The position numbers and the translations under genes were made by a program. The notes under the pieces were generated by a model. That model was not told the origin of the DNA, made no database searches, and saw only the letters and a program-made list of their open reading frames with translations. This document shows positions 27,934 to 36,517 of a stretch of 45,125 nt of DNA, piece by piece (position 1 is the first letter of the stretch; every line of letters starts with the position of its first letter). This stretch comes from Melioribacter sp. (GTDB lineage: Bacteria > Bacteroidota > Ignavibacteria > Ignavibacteriales > Melioribacteraceae). The DNA is taken from assembly GCA_003155655.1 (NCBI GenBank), contig PMDS01000063.1, positions 92,838 to 137,962 of the forward strand. Reading direction: 5' to 3'.

Positions 27934-29514
27934 TTATTTCTCTTTGAAATGAAATATACTTTCCGAGTACGCATTTTTATCTTTTTCCGTTCTGTTAAGA
28001 ACTGGTCTTTTAAATTCTTTGACAATTCTCATTCCTGCTTTTTCAGCAATAATTGGATACATTTTATACTTATCGTTTGCTACAAGAAAGATATTATAAT
28101 CTTCAGCTAAATACTTCTTACAATTATTCAACACAGCTGAAATTCCTTCGATGTAAGATACTTTAGCTTCTTTTCCTTGCCCTTTATAAAGTGATCCTAT
28201 TTCCAATTTATCATTCCTCTTAAAACCAAATAAGTCGTAAGCGTAAGCATGCTGTTCATGATAGTTTATTAAACCAACATATGGTGGACTAGAAAATATG
28301 CCACTTATTTTATTCTCTTTTAATTGCTTAGCAAAAGCGAGATTTTCTTTGTCCAATTCGTTCAAAAAATCAATATTTTTACTGTCACCAGAAAAGCAAT
28401 GTTGATATGTATTTGTTCTTAACGCATTAAATTCAGATAGCCGTTTTAAAGTATCAACAGAATATCTTTCCCACCAACCTACAATTGAAAATAACGGTTT
28501 GCATATTTTGGCATGTTTTGAACAATAGTATGTAGTCGTGATTGGTTCAAGTAAAGTCGCTAAATCTGAATGCGTTGTAGCACGGCAGGAACGAATTGTT
28601 CTGCTAAGAATAATTGTTGTAACTTTTTTTATTTCAGGATTTTTAATTTTCTTTATCAGATCAAAAACAAAATCAATTTCGTCTCTAACATGTTTCAAGA
28701 ACCATATATCTAAAAAAGTCTCTGACTTTTCCTGTTTTAATTCAATGTCATACTTTTTAATTAGTTTTTTATAAATAGGCGAAAAAGATTTTTCTTTTTC
28801 ACGACAATAGACATCTTCATCAACTTGATCATTTATTATTTTGATTTTAAAATCAGGTGATGGGAAAAATTCATTATTGAACTCAAAAAGCTTGTCAAGT
28901 AATTCTTTTTCAAACTCCACTGTTTTCGAATCAACAATAAATTCTTTTAGTAATTCTGTAATCTTTTTTAATTCACTATTTAATTCTACTAAATTGTATT
29001 TACCAACTTTTACATTACTCATCAATGAATTAAACAAAGAGACATCAACCCCCAAAGCATGAATTCCTAATTCATTTGCTTGAACCAAAGTTGTTCCACT
29101 GCCACAAAAAGGGTCTAAAACAATATCGCCTTTTTTAAAATAAACTTCCTTCTTGAATTCATCTGTATTATTATCTAAAAAATATTCCACAAGTTGCGGA
29201 ATGAATTTACCTTTATATGGATGAAGTCTGTGAACATGTTTTGTTGTTTCTGCTTCTTTAAATTTTTCAAATGAGAGATGCCAATCTATATCACCACCAA
29301 GTTTCTCTTTCCAGTTTAATTGCCTCTCACCATAATAAGATTTATAATAGCTTAAAATCTCCGCCTTACTTACAAAAGTATTACCATTTTCCCCATATTT
29401 ATTTATTCTGCCATAATTCAATAAATATGAAATGTTCGATGATGTAACATTTCTGTTTAGCTCAAGACTAATCCATTCGCTTGCTTCTTTAATTGTCAAC
29501 AGTTCATTCTGCAT
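27934..29514 (-). CDS. DNA methyltransferase of the type II R-M pair, probably N4-cytosine
   Basis: A 526-residue DNA amino-methyltransferase that would protect the host sites of the adjacent nuclease. Residues 1-60 look like a helix-turn-helix module (LTIKEASEWISLELN... VSKAEILSYY), a possible DNA-binding or autoregulatory part. The AdoMet site is DPFCGSGTT (134-142) and the catalytic motif is SSPPY (408-412). The SPPY form and the I-before-IV order point to N4-cytosine methylation. A long 260-residue insert between the motifs probably holds target recognition. It lies 46 bases after queC and two bases before the nuclease gene. Confidence 0.9.
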   Translation of the reverse strand: MQNELLTIKEASEWISLELNRNVTSSNISYLLNYGRINKYGENGNTFVSKAEILSYYKSYYGERQLNWKEKLGGDIDWHLSFEKFKEAETTKHVHRLHPYKGKFIPQLVEYFLDNNTDEFKKEVYFKKGDIVLDPFCGSGTTLVQANELGIHALGVDVSLFNSLMSNVKVGKYNLVELNSELKKITELLKEFIVDSKTVEFEKELLDKLFEFNNEFFPSPDFKIKIINDQVDEDVYCREKEKSFSPIYKKLIKKYDIELKQEKSETFLDIWFLKHVRDEIDFVFDLIKKIKNPEIKKVTTIILSRTIRSCRATTHSDLATLLEPITTTYYCSKHAKICKPLFSIVGWWERYSVDTLKRLSEFNALRTNTYQHCFSGDSKNIDFLNELDKENLAFAKQLKENKISGIFSSPPYVGLINYHEQHAYAYDLFGFKRNDKLEIGSLYKGQGKEAKVSYIEGISAVLNNCKKYLAEDYNIFLVANDKYKMYPIIAEKAGMRIVKEFKRPVLNRTEKDKNAYSESIFHFKEK

Positions 29515-29534
29515 TCTACATTCTCAATTCTCAA

Positions 29535-29549
29535 TCCGCCTGAGGCGGA
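29535..29549. repeat. Short GC hairpin at the queC-methyltransferase junction
   Basis: TCCGCC and GGCGGA flank TGA. It is preceded by two AATTCTCAA-like pieces at 29520-29534, the same wording as the repeats at 12760 and 36482. It marks the edge where the R-M pair meets queC. Confidence 0.45.
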
Positions 29550-29560
29550 CAAGTTCTAAA

Positions 29561-30250
29561 TTATAAATATTTCGGTTTAACTTTATAAACTATCGGGTCT
29601 TCAACACCCGCCTGCTGAAATCCGCGCAGACGGAAAGCGCAGCTATCGCAAACACCGCATGCTTCATCTTCATTTTGATAGCATGACCATGTTAAATGAA
29701 GAGGAGCTTTTAACTCAATTCCTTCTTTAACAATTTTTGATTTGGAATAATGAATAATTGGCGTTTTGATTTTTATTTTTGTTGCAGGCTTAGTACCCAA
29801 ATTGACCATTTTTTCAAACGCTTTAAAAAATTGCGGACGGCAGTCCGGGTAACCACTTGCATCTTCGTATACGGCGCCAATAAAAACCGCGCTGGCTCCA
29901 ATAACCTCTGCCCAGCTTACACACGCGCTTAATATATTGGCATTACGGAATGGAACATATGAACTTGGAATTTCCTTATTTGTTAAATCTGCCTTGGCAA
30001 CCTCAATTGACTTATCAGTCAAAGATGATCCGCCAATTTTAGTAAAATGCCCGAAATCGATTACCAGTTTTTTTTCAACTTTATAAAAATCGGCTACATC
30101 ATTAAAAGCTTTTAGTTCGCGAGTCTCGGTACGCTGACCGTAGTTTATGTGAATTAATGCCAGCCGATATTTTAGATTTGCAATTGCGGCAGTTACACAA
30201 CTATCCATTCCCCCGCTTACGGCAACAACAGCCAATTTTTCTTTTTTCAT
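29561..30250 (-). CDS. queC: 7-cyano-7-deazaguanine synthase
   Basis: QueC converts carboxy-deazaguanine to preQ0 using ATP and ammonia. The PP-loop ATP-binding motif is SGGMDS (12-17). A C-terminal zinc site of four cysteines is intact: C-x8-CGVCDSC. The 229 residues match the family. QueF further down the same strand takes its product. QueD and QueE are not in the window. preQ0 can also feed DNA 7-deazaguanine modification in some bacteria, but no dpd genes are visible. Confidence 0.97.
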   Translation of the reverse strand: MKKEKLAVVAVSGGMDSCVTAAIANLKYRLALIHINYGQRTETRELKAFNDVADFYKVEKKLVIDFGHFTKIGGSSLTDKSIEVAKADLTNKEIPSSYVPFRNANILSACVSWAEVIGASAVFIGAVYEDASGYPDCRPQFFKAFEKMVNLGTKPATKIKIKTPIIHYSKSKIVKEGIELKAPLHLTWSCYQNEDEACGVCDSCAFRLRGFQQAGVEDPIVYKVKPKYL

Positions 30251-30357
30251 TATAAATCTTACTTATTTACTACGGTAAAATAACGAATTGCTGTTTGAGA
30301 AGGAAAAGGCATTATTATGGGTGGTTGACTTTAAGGAGGTTAATTTTGGAATCAGGA

Positions 30358-31236
30358 TTAACTTTTTTTAGAGTGCGGATATCCCTGCTCTATGGGCAAA
30401 GAAAAATCCCTTGACCATTCGTTCCAGGATCCAAAATAATTTTTAACGTTGGTAAAACCTACAATTTTAAGGGCAATAAACATGTTGGAAGTTCTTGCCC
30501 CTTTGAAACAATAGATATGAAGTTTACTATTTTCAGTTATTCCTGAGTTATTAAAAAGTCTGCGTATTTCATCAGGCGGTTTGAACCAGGGAATATTATC
30601 TCTGTAATGCATAGTGTTATACCATTCAATCCAAACGGCACCTGGAATTCTACCCTTGCGCGGGGCAAAATCCGGTCCATATGGAGATGAGCTTATTCCT
30701 ACCCATTCGGCACGGTCGCGGCAATCCAATATTACTATTTCGGGATCATTAAGTGAAGCGAACATTTCTTCCTGCGTAAGCATCATTGAATCATTAAGAT
30801 TAACCGGAAAGACTTTCTTCTCTACTTCAGGAACAATTTTCGTTACCGGCATTCTTTCATTTATCCATGATTGGAATCCGCCGTGGAGTATTGACACATT
30901 CGAATAGCCAAGATGAGAAAGAATAAAGTAACCCCTGCAGGATCTTCCATAGCCATTATCCATTGCATCTTCATAAATAAAAACTCTTTCTTTACCGGAA
31001 ATGCCTGCATTGCCAAATAGTTTGGCAAAATGTTCCTGCATGGCTTTATAACCGCCATTCTCTTTTGTAGAAAGGTAACAGAATATATCGTAAATATTAA
31101 TTGCGCCCGGAATATGTTCAATAATATAATCTTCCGGCTCGCGTGTATCTATAATTACAACATCTTTTTTACCTATAAACTCAACCAGTTCTTTGGCGTT
31201 TACCAAAAAATTATATCCACAAATTTCATTTATCAA
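30358..31236 (-). CDS. Two-domain rhodanese-type sulfurtransferase
   Basis: A 292-residue thiosulfate- or mercaptopyruvate-type sulfurtransferase made of two rhodanese domains. The first (about 1-130) has the rhodanese entry motif VIIDTREPEDYIIEHIPGAI but lacks an active-site cysteine. The second ends in the active loop CFKGART with Cys243. The loop is six residues long and differs from both CRKGVT and CGSGVT types, so donor preference is unclear. The C-terminal NYFGSWNEWSRD is typical. No signal peptide is present. Confidence 0.93.
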   Translation of the reverse strand: MINEICGYNFLVNAKELVEFIGKKDVVIIDTREPEDYIIEHIPGAINIYDIFCYLSTKENGGYKAMQEHFAKLFGNAGISGKERVFIYEDAMDNGYGRSCRGYFILSHLGYSNVSILHGGFQSWINERMPVTKIVPEVEKKVFPVNLNDSMMLTQEEMFASLNDPEIVILDCRDRAEWVGISSSPYGPDFAPRKGRIPGAVWIEWYNTMHYRDNIPWFKPPDEIRRLFNNSGITENSKLHIYCFKGARTSNMFIALKIVGFTNVKNYFGSWNEWSRDFSLPIEQGYPHSKKS

Positions 31237-31412
31237 ATTGAATGCTTCTTTTATTAATGAATTATTAGGAATAACGATCTATAATTTACTATCGATAACA
31301 GGAAGGATTTATTTATACCGCGTTAAAGAATATTTTGGGGAAAATTTAGGCGTGGTTTTTAATTTTTTGCTCTCTTTTGCAGCTGGTTTTGAGCTTTATT
31401 CTGCAGGAATGA

Positions 31413-32570
31413 TCATTTCTTTACGAAAAGAAGGGCAAGAGAAACTAAAAGACTTACAATAGAAGAAATGGCAAACGGAACAAGTGGACCAAAAGCATCC
31501 CACAAAATTCCTGTAAGGAATGAACCAAGCATAACTGCAAAACTTGAAAGCATAGTAAGCAACCCTATTGCCGATCCCCGGAATTCATCTGTGATCAAAT
31601 CAGAAACCCAGGCTTTTGTAACTCCTTCTGCAGTTGCAGCATAAATACCATAAAATGCAAACAGCAGCCATACTAAATAAAAATTTTGATTAAGCGCAAA
31701 GCCCAGGTACACCGCTGAAAAGATCATCATTCCAATGATGAAAATATTTTTTTTACCAACCTTATCTGCCAACAATCCAATTGGGTATGATGCAAGCGCG
31801 AATATTAAATTATAAAATACATAGCCAAGAATAGCTGTAGAATCTGAATGAGTTACCTGCTTTGATCTCAAAATTAAAAATACATCGCTGCTGTTGACAA
31901 AAGAGAATGCTGTAAAAAATAAAAGAAGAATTTTGAATTCTCGTGGAGAAGAATTCCAAAATTGAGCATAACTTTTTTTCTTTTTCGAACTTACTTTTAC
32001 CTCAGCATCTTTAACAACAAATGTAAAACCAATTGCAAACAAAGATGGAATAAGAGCTAGCAGGTATATCCACTGGTATTTCCCCGGGAAAAATGATAGA
32101 AATACAATTGCTATGATAGGACCTATTACCGCACCGAGTGTATCCATGCCCCTATGAAAACCAAATACCGCCCCTGTATTTCCCTTTGCGTAACTTGCAA
32201 GCAACGCGTCGCGAGGGGAAGTTCTAATTCCTTTTCCAATTCTATCAAGTATTCTTGATGAAACGACAACCGGTATCGCAGCAATAAATCCCGGCAAAGA
32301 TTTAATAAAACCGGATAATCCATAACCAATAACAATAAAAATTGACCTTTTACCAAGCCTATCCGAAAGCGCTCCGAAATACCCTTTCAACAATCCGGCT
32401 GTTACCTCTGCAATTCCTTCAATAATTCCAACAACAGCCATTGAAGCGCCAAGTATAGAAGTTAGAAAAATTGGAGTAACCGGATACAGCATTTCACTTG
32501 CAAAATCTGTGAAAAAACTTATCAAGCCAAGAATTATTACTGAACGGGATATATTTTTGAATTTTAACAT
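31413..32570 (-). CDS. MFS transporter
   Basis: A 12-helix major facilitator protein of about 385 residues in the inner membrane. The loop between helices 2 and 3 carries GALSDRLGKRS, the MFS motif A (G-x3-D-R-x-G-R/K), repeated in the second half as GLLADKVGKKN. A charged cytoplasmic linker (KVSSKKKKSY) separates the halves. The N terminus ISFFTDFASEMLYPVTPIFL resembles a group of uncharacterised MFS exporters. ATG at 32570 is preferred over TTG at 32588; neither has a ribosome-binding site. The substrate is unknown. Confidence 0.92.
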   Translation of the reverse strand: MLKFKNISRSVIILGLISFFTDFASEMLYPVTPIFLTSILGASMAVVGIIEGIAEVTAGLLKGYFGALSDRLGKRSIFIVIGYGLSGFIKSLPGFIAAIPVVVSSRILDRIGKGIRTSPRDALLASYAKGNTGAVFGFHRGMDTLGAVIGPIIAIVFLSFFPGKYQWIYLLALIPSLFAIGFTFVVKDAEVKVSSKKKKSYAQFWNSSPREFKILLLFFTAFSFVNSSDVFLILRSKQVTHSDSTAILGYVFYNLIFALASYPIGLLADKVGKKNIFIIGMMIFSAVYLGFALNQNFYLVWLLFAFYGIYAATAEGVTKAWVSDLITDEFRGSAIGLLTMLSSFAVMLGSFLTGILWDAFGPLVPFAISSIVSLLVSLALLFVKK

Positions 32571-32746
32571 TTTATTAAATTTGGTCAAATTAAATTAAAA
32601 ATCAAATAATTATTTTAGTTGACTATTTGATTAGAACTCGTTTTCTTTAGGTAGAACATTCCACGACACACCAGATGTATAACAGCAAAATAGTCTCCAC
32701 AGTTTAATTCTATTGAATAACAACATAATTACAAAAGGAGTAATCA

Positions 32747-33370
32747 ATGGAATATTATGAATTGCATCCTGTAACGCCTCAAATGAGGTATATTAATAAA
32801 GCAGTAGAAGTATTAAAAAATGGCGGGGTAATAATTTATCCTACTGATACAGTTTACGGCATAGGCTGCGACATTTTTAATAAGGCAGCTCTTGAACGTA
32901 TTTATTATATTAAGCAGGATACAGGCACAAAATTGTTCAGTTTTATTTGTCCAAACTTAAAAGATATAGCCAAGTATGCCAAGGTATCGGATTACGCTTA
33001 CAAAGCCATGAAAAAATTAATTCCGGGACCTTATACATTTGTTCTGCCTGCCGCCCGTGAAGTTCCAAAAACCTTATGGACAAAAAGAAGAACAGTTGGT
33101 ATCAGGGTACCAAACAATAATATAGCTCTTACGCTGGCAAAGGAATTAGGAAATCCAATAGTAAGCACAAGTGTAACAACCCGGAAAGGTGAAAATTTAT
33201 ATGATCCTGCCGAGATGCAGTCAATTTTTAATCTGCAAGTTGATTTAATGCTATCTGCCGGAGCTCTTGAGGGAAAACCTTCAAGTATAATTGATCTAAG
33301 CGGTGATGAACCCGAAATAATTAGAGAAGGTGCGGGCGATATTAGTATGTTTCTTTTAAAAACAGCGTAA
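32747..33370 (+). CDS. yciO: YrdC/Sua5-domain protein, YciO type
   Basis: A 207-residue YrdC-fold protein. Proteins of this fold bind ATP and RNA; Sua5/TsaC members make threonylcarbamoyl-AMP for tRNA t6A. The sequence pattern (IYPTDTVYGIGCD, then FSFICPNL, PGPYTFVLP, RRTVGIRVP and STSVT) and the length match E. coli YciO rather than TsaC. The usual K-R/KP-S residues of TsaC are partly changed. A t6A role is therefore possible but not certain. A strong AAAGGAG site precedes the ATG. Confidence 0.9.
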   Translation: MEYYELHPVTPQMRYINKAVEVLKNGGVIIYPTDTVYGIGCDIFNKAALERIYYIKQDTGTKLFSFICPNLKDIAKYAKVSDYAYKAMKKLIPGPYTFVLPAAREVPKTLWTKRRTVGIRVPNNNIALTLAKELGNPIVSTSVTTRKGENLYDPAEMQSIFNLQVDLMLSAGALEGKPSSIIDLSGDEPEIIREGAGDISMFLLKTA

Positions 33371-33388
33371 AGTATTTAATAGAAATAA

Positions 33389-33415
33389 GGTCATCCCGAC
33401 AAAACCGGGATGACC
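33389..33415. terminator. Bidirectional terminator between convergent yciO-like and SDR genes
   Basis: GGTCATCCCG (33389-33398) and CGGGATGACC (33406-33415) form a perfect 10-bp stem with an ACAAAAC loop. It lies midway between the two converging stop codons. The flanks are A/T-rich on both sides but lack a long T-run. Its CCCGAC core resembles the hairpin repeats at 39036-39276. Confidence 0.7.
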
Positions 33416-33421
33416 CTAAAT

Positions 33422-34198
33422 TTAATCATCAGCTCTATAAGAGATTGTTGCTGATGCCTGTCTTGCAGCAAGCAGTGTAATCTCTGCAATATTAACATGC
33501 GGTGGACGGGTTGCACAATAAACAACTGCATTAGCAATATCATCTCCGGTTAACGGGGTTAGACCTTTATAAACATTCTTTGCTTTTTCTTCATCACCGT
33601 TAAAACGAATTTTGCTGAAATTAGTCTCTACCAGTCCCGCATCTATTGTGCTAACTAAAATATTTTTATCAATAATATCCATTCTTAATGATCTGGTAAT
33701 TGCATCTACCGCATGTTTGGAAGCGCAATAAACCGCACCTTTTGGATATGCTTCATGCCCTGCGATTGAACCAATGTTAATTATATGCCCAAATTTTCTT
33801 TCAATCATTCCCGGCAATATAGCATGTGTGACATAGAGTAATCCTTTAACATTTGTATCTATCATTTCTTCCCAGCCATCAGGATTATCTTCATAAAATT
33901 TATTTAATCCGCGGGCAAGCCCTGCATTATTAATAAGGATATCAATATTTTTAAATTCTCCGGGTAATGAGTTAACAAAGCCAATTACATCCATCCTCTT
34001 TGTAACGTCTACCTTACCTGCATAAATTTTTACACCAAATTTTTTACTAATATCATCAGCAACTTCATCTATTAAATTTTTTCTGCGGGCACTTATAACA
34101 AGATTTGCTCCTTTTTGAGCAAAAACATAAGCGCATGATTTTCCTATGCCGGAAGAAGCGCCAGTAATAAAAATAATTTTTTCTTTTAATGAATTCAT
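33422..34198 (-). CDS. Short-chain dehydrogenase/reductase
   Basis: A 258-residue classical SDR. It has the Rossmann motif TGASSGIGKS, NNAG in the fourth strand, the catalytic Ser in NIGSIAG and the YCASK (Tyr-x3-Lys) site. The sequence resembles the YdfG group of NADP-dependent 3-hydroxy acid dehydrogenases (VDAITRSLRMDI, GLVETNFS). The exact substrate is unknown. It converges with the yciO-like gene. Confidence 0.95.
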   Translation of the reverse strand: MNSLKEKIIFITGASSGIGKSCAYVFAQKGANLVISARRKNLIDEVADDISKKFGVKIYAGKVDVTKRMDVIGFVNSLPGEFKNIDILINNAGLARGLNKFYEDNPDGWEEMIDTNVKGLLYVTHAILPGMIERKFGHIINIGSIAGHEAYPKGAVYCASKHAVDAITRSLRMDIIDKNILVSTIDAGLVETNFSKIRFNGDEEKAKNVYKGLTPLTGDDIANAVVYCATRPPHVNIAEITLLAARQASATISYRADD

Positions 34199-34423
34199 AA
34201 TCTCCTCAAATAAGTGTTACAAAATTAATATTATTCTTTCAACATTTAAATTTTCTAAAAAAAAAGAATTTATTCTCACAAAAAACGACTGGATAGACCT
34301 GAGTTTATTAAACTCCAACATATCTAAAATAAAATGACGCAGATCATCTTTTACAAAATATGCTCGACTCTAAGTTTTATTTTCTTAATTTTCAGATTAT
34401 AAATCATTTTATGATTGTCACAG

Positions 34424-35035
34424 ATGCAAAAATCAATAATTCAACGAGTTGAAGATTACGTTCAATTACTAATTACTGAAAAAACGCCCTCCGGTAATTT
34501 TTATCACAACCTGGAACACACAAAGGACGTTGTGAACAGCGCAATAGAAATTGCCCTGGGAGAAAAAGTTAATCCGGATGATATGGATATTATCCAGATT
34601 TCTGCCTGGTTCCACGATGCCGGTTATGTTGAAAAATCCAACGGGCATGAAGAATTGAGCGCGATGTTCGCAAGTAATTTCCTTACAGAAGAAAATTACC
34701 CGTCCGAAAAAATTGAAGAGATAGTCAATTGTATTTTAGCGACCAAAGTTCCTCAAGAACCTAAAAATCATTTTCAAAAAATTATTTGTGATGCCGATTT
34801 AAATCACATTGGAAGAAAAATATTCTTTTTACGAAATGATAAATTTAGGATGGAATTTCAAAATCATTCCAACCGCAAACTTACAGAGTATGAATGGCTG
34901 ACAAAGACTATTGACTTCGTTACCCATCATCACTTCTTTACAGATTATGCAATAAAGACTTTTTTGAATCAAAAGAATGAAAACATTAAAATTCTCCAGG
35001 AACAGCTGGATAAAGTATTAAACCAAACCAGGTAA
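34424..35035 (+). CDS. HD-domain phosphohydrolase
   Basis: A cytoplasmic protein of about 203 residues with an HD metal-dependent hydrolase fold. The histidine and Asp ligands are in FYHNLEHTKDVV, WFHDAGY (the HD pair) and CDADLNHIG. Such proteins hydrolyse nucleotides or cyclic nucleotides; the specific substrate is not predictable. An ATG at 34424 and a TTG at 34415 are both possible, neither with a clear ribosome-binding site. It is followed by the SixA-like gene after 25 bases. Confidence 0.88.
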   Translation: MQKSIIQRVEDYVQLLITEKTPSGNFYHNLEHTKDVVNSAIEIALGEKVNPDDMDIIQISAWFHDAGYVEKSNGHEELSAMFASNFLTEENYPSEKIEEIVNCILATKVPQEPKNHFQKIICDADLNHIGRKIFFLRNDKFRMEFQNHSNRKLTEYEWLTKTIDFVTHHHFFTDYAIKTFLNQKNENIKILQEQLDKVLNQTR

Positions 35036-35060
35036 TTCTTCACCGGCACAAAAACTTGTT

Positions 35061-35549
35061 ATGAAAAAACTGTACATTATACGCCATGCAAAATCAAGCT
35101 GGGAAGATTCAGACCAGCCTGATTTTGAACGCCCCCTTAATAAACGTGGCGAGCATGATGCAGACAAAATTGCGCAAAAATTAAAAGTAGAAAAAGTCTC
35201 CCCTGAATTGATATTAAGCAGTCCGGCAAAACGAGCTTTAACTACAGCTAATATTTTTGCTGAAAAGCTAAATTATCCTATTGAAAATATTGTTACTGAT
35301 ATAAATATTTATGAAGCCGGTTTGAAAGAGTTAACTTCCGTACTACACAACTTAGAAAATACATCAAAAAATGTTATGCTTTTTGGACACAACCCGGGTT
35401 TAACCAGCCTGGTAAATATGCTGGGCGATAAACCGGTTCCTCATCTGCCAACCTGTGGTGTGGTTGGCTTGAAACTTAATATTGAATCCTGGGAAAAACT
35501 TGAAAGGTACAGCGGTGAAATATTTTTATTTGAATTTCCTAAAAAATAG
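35061..35549 (+). CDS. SixA-like histidine phosphatase
   Basis: A 162-residue small histidine phosphatase. The phospho-accepting His is in IIRHAKSSW, followed by FERPLNKRG, LSSPAKRA with the second Arg, and FGHNPGL with the second His. E. coli SixA dephosphorylates a histidine-phosphotransfer domain and the PTS protein NPr. The target here is unknown. A broken histidine kinase lies just downstream on the other strand, which may be coincidence. Confidence 0.93.
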   Translation: MKKLYIIRHAKSSWEDSDQPDFERPLNKRGEHDADKIAQKLKVEKVSPELILSSPAKRALTTANIFAEKLNYPIENIVTDINIYEAGLKELTSVLHNLENTSKNVMLFGHNPGLTSLVNMLGDKPVPHLPTCGVVGLKLNIESWEKLERYSGEIFLFEFPKK

Positions 35550-35553
35550 GTAT

Positions 35554-35840
35554 TCATTCCGGAATTGCTTTTGGCAGCAGACACTCTACTTTAGTTCCCT
35601 CTCCAAGTTCACATGAAATAGAAATCTTACAATTATTTTTTTTCAAAGAATCAGTCCCAACTCCGAACCTCTTTCGCCTGCAGTTCCTTTCTCAGAAGAT
35701 TTAAATTCGATCCTAAATATATTTTCCAAATTTTCTTCTGATATTCCGATTCCGCTATCGATGATTTTTAATTTAACGAACCCGTTTCCTTCATATTTTT
35801 TTTCGTCACTAAAAAAATAATTTCAGCATATTGGGAAAAA
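35554..35840 (-). pseudogene. Histidine-kinase ATPase-domain remnant, frameshifted
   Basis: Reading the minus strand gives pieces of a HATPase_c domain in order: YAEIIFF, then SDEKKYEGNGFVKLKIIDSG with IGIS (the G1 box), GTAGERGSELGLIL (the G2 region), and after a break KISISCELGEGTKVECLLP, the usual C-terminal end, followed by TGA at 35554. A one-base change in a T run near 35806 and a stop plus frameshift near 35640-35645 break the frame. There is no start, sensor or dimerisation domain. This explains the 336-base space between the SixA-like and isochorismatase genes. Confidence 0.75.
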
Positions 35841-35885
35841 ACGAAAGGCAGTTAAACAGTCAGGTAATGAAATGTGCTTTATTAA

Positions 35886-36443
35886 CTATTTAATAATTTT
35901 TGAAATCATTTTAAATTCATCAGTACCGCAGACATTCAGCATTTCAAAAAGGATCGATTCAGTAAGACTAATATGAGCGCCATTTTTTTCCATTCTCCTT
36001 AATGCAATTTCAAAGTCAAATTTTCTTCGCGATGAAACAGCGTCCGAAGCAATATGGACATGAAATCCGTTAGCAATTAGATCAAGCGCCGACTGCAAGA
36101 CACAAACGTGAGACTCAACCCCGCATACAACAATATTTTCAATACTATTTTGCTTTAAATCAATTAATAGATTATCATTTCCGCAGCAAGAGAAAGTCAT
36201 TTTGTTGATAGGCTGAATATTTTCCAGGGCAGATTTTATTTTTAATTCTGTATGACCCAGTCCTTTTGCATATTGTTCAGTATAATAAACAGGAACGTTT
36301 AGAATGTTAAATCCATTAATAAGCTTTAATGTATTATCAATAACACGCTGAGATTCCCAAATAACCGGAAGAATTTTTTCCTGGATATCAATAAGAAGCA
36401 GCGCAGATTTTTCTTTTTGAAGTAAATTATTACTTTTATTCAT
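35886..36443 (-). CDS. Isochorismatase-family cysteine hydrolase
   Basis: A 185-residue hydrolase of the YcaC-like group. The catalytic triad is visible: Asp in LLIDIQEK, Lys in INKMTFSC and Cys in CGVESHVCVLQ. Family members hydrolyse amides or esters, for example nicotinamide, but the substrate of this branch is unknown. It lies 74 bases downstream of the C39-like peptidase gene on the same strand, with a repeat hairpin between them. Confidence 0.92.
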   Translation of the reverse strand: MNKSNNLLQKEKSALLLIDIQEKILPVIWESQRVIDNTLKLINGFNILNVPVYYTEQYAKGLGHTELKIKSALENIQPINKMTFSCCGNDNLLIDLKQNSIENIVVCGVESHVCVLQSALDLIANGFHVHIASDAVSSRRKFDFEIALRRMEKNGAHISLTESILFEMLNVCGTDEFKMISKIIK

Positions 36444-36481
36444 TCAGCAATAATCAATTTTTAATTTCCCGAATTATTCTC

Positions 36482-36505
36482 AACCTGCCTACCGGCAGGC
36501 AGGTT
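36482..36505. repeat. Dispersed hairpin repeat
   Basis: AACCTGCCT (36482-36490) and AGGCAGGTT (36497-36505) are perfect 9-base arms around ACCGGC. It is bordered by ATTCTCAA-type sequence on both sides, like the copies at 12760-12797, 16425-16462 and 29520-29549. It may stabilise or terminate the peptidase mRNA. Confidence 0.55.
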
Positions 36506-36517
36506 CTAAATTCTCAA

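Noticed and set aside
26353-30250. A dpd-type DNA deazaguanine modification cluster
   Set aside because: QueF makes preQ1 for tRNA, and no dpd genes are visible; queC and queF alone indicate queuosine synthesis.
30346-30414. Plus-strand mini-ORF with a perfect AAGGAGGT site and TTG start, 22 residues
   Set aside because: It runs antisense into the end of the rhodanese gene, has no promoter that I can see and no recognisable sequence; the ribosome-binding-like site is probably chance.
31193-31462. Plus-strand 89-residue ORF between the rhodanese and MFS genes
   Set aside because: Both ends overlap genes on the other strand that are clearly real; the sequence lacks any motif and has no ribosome-binding site.
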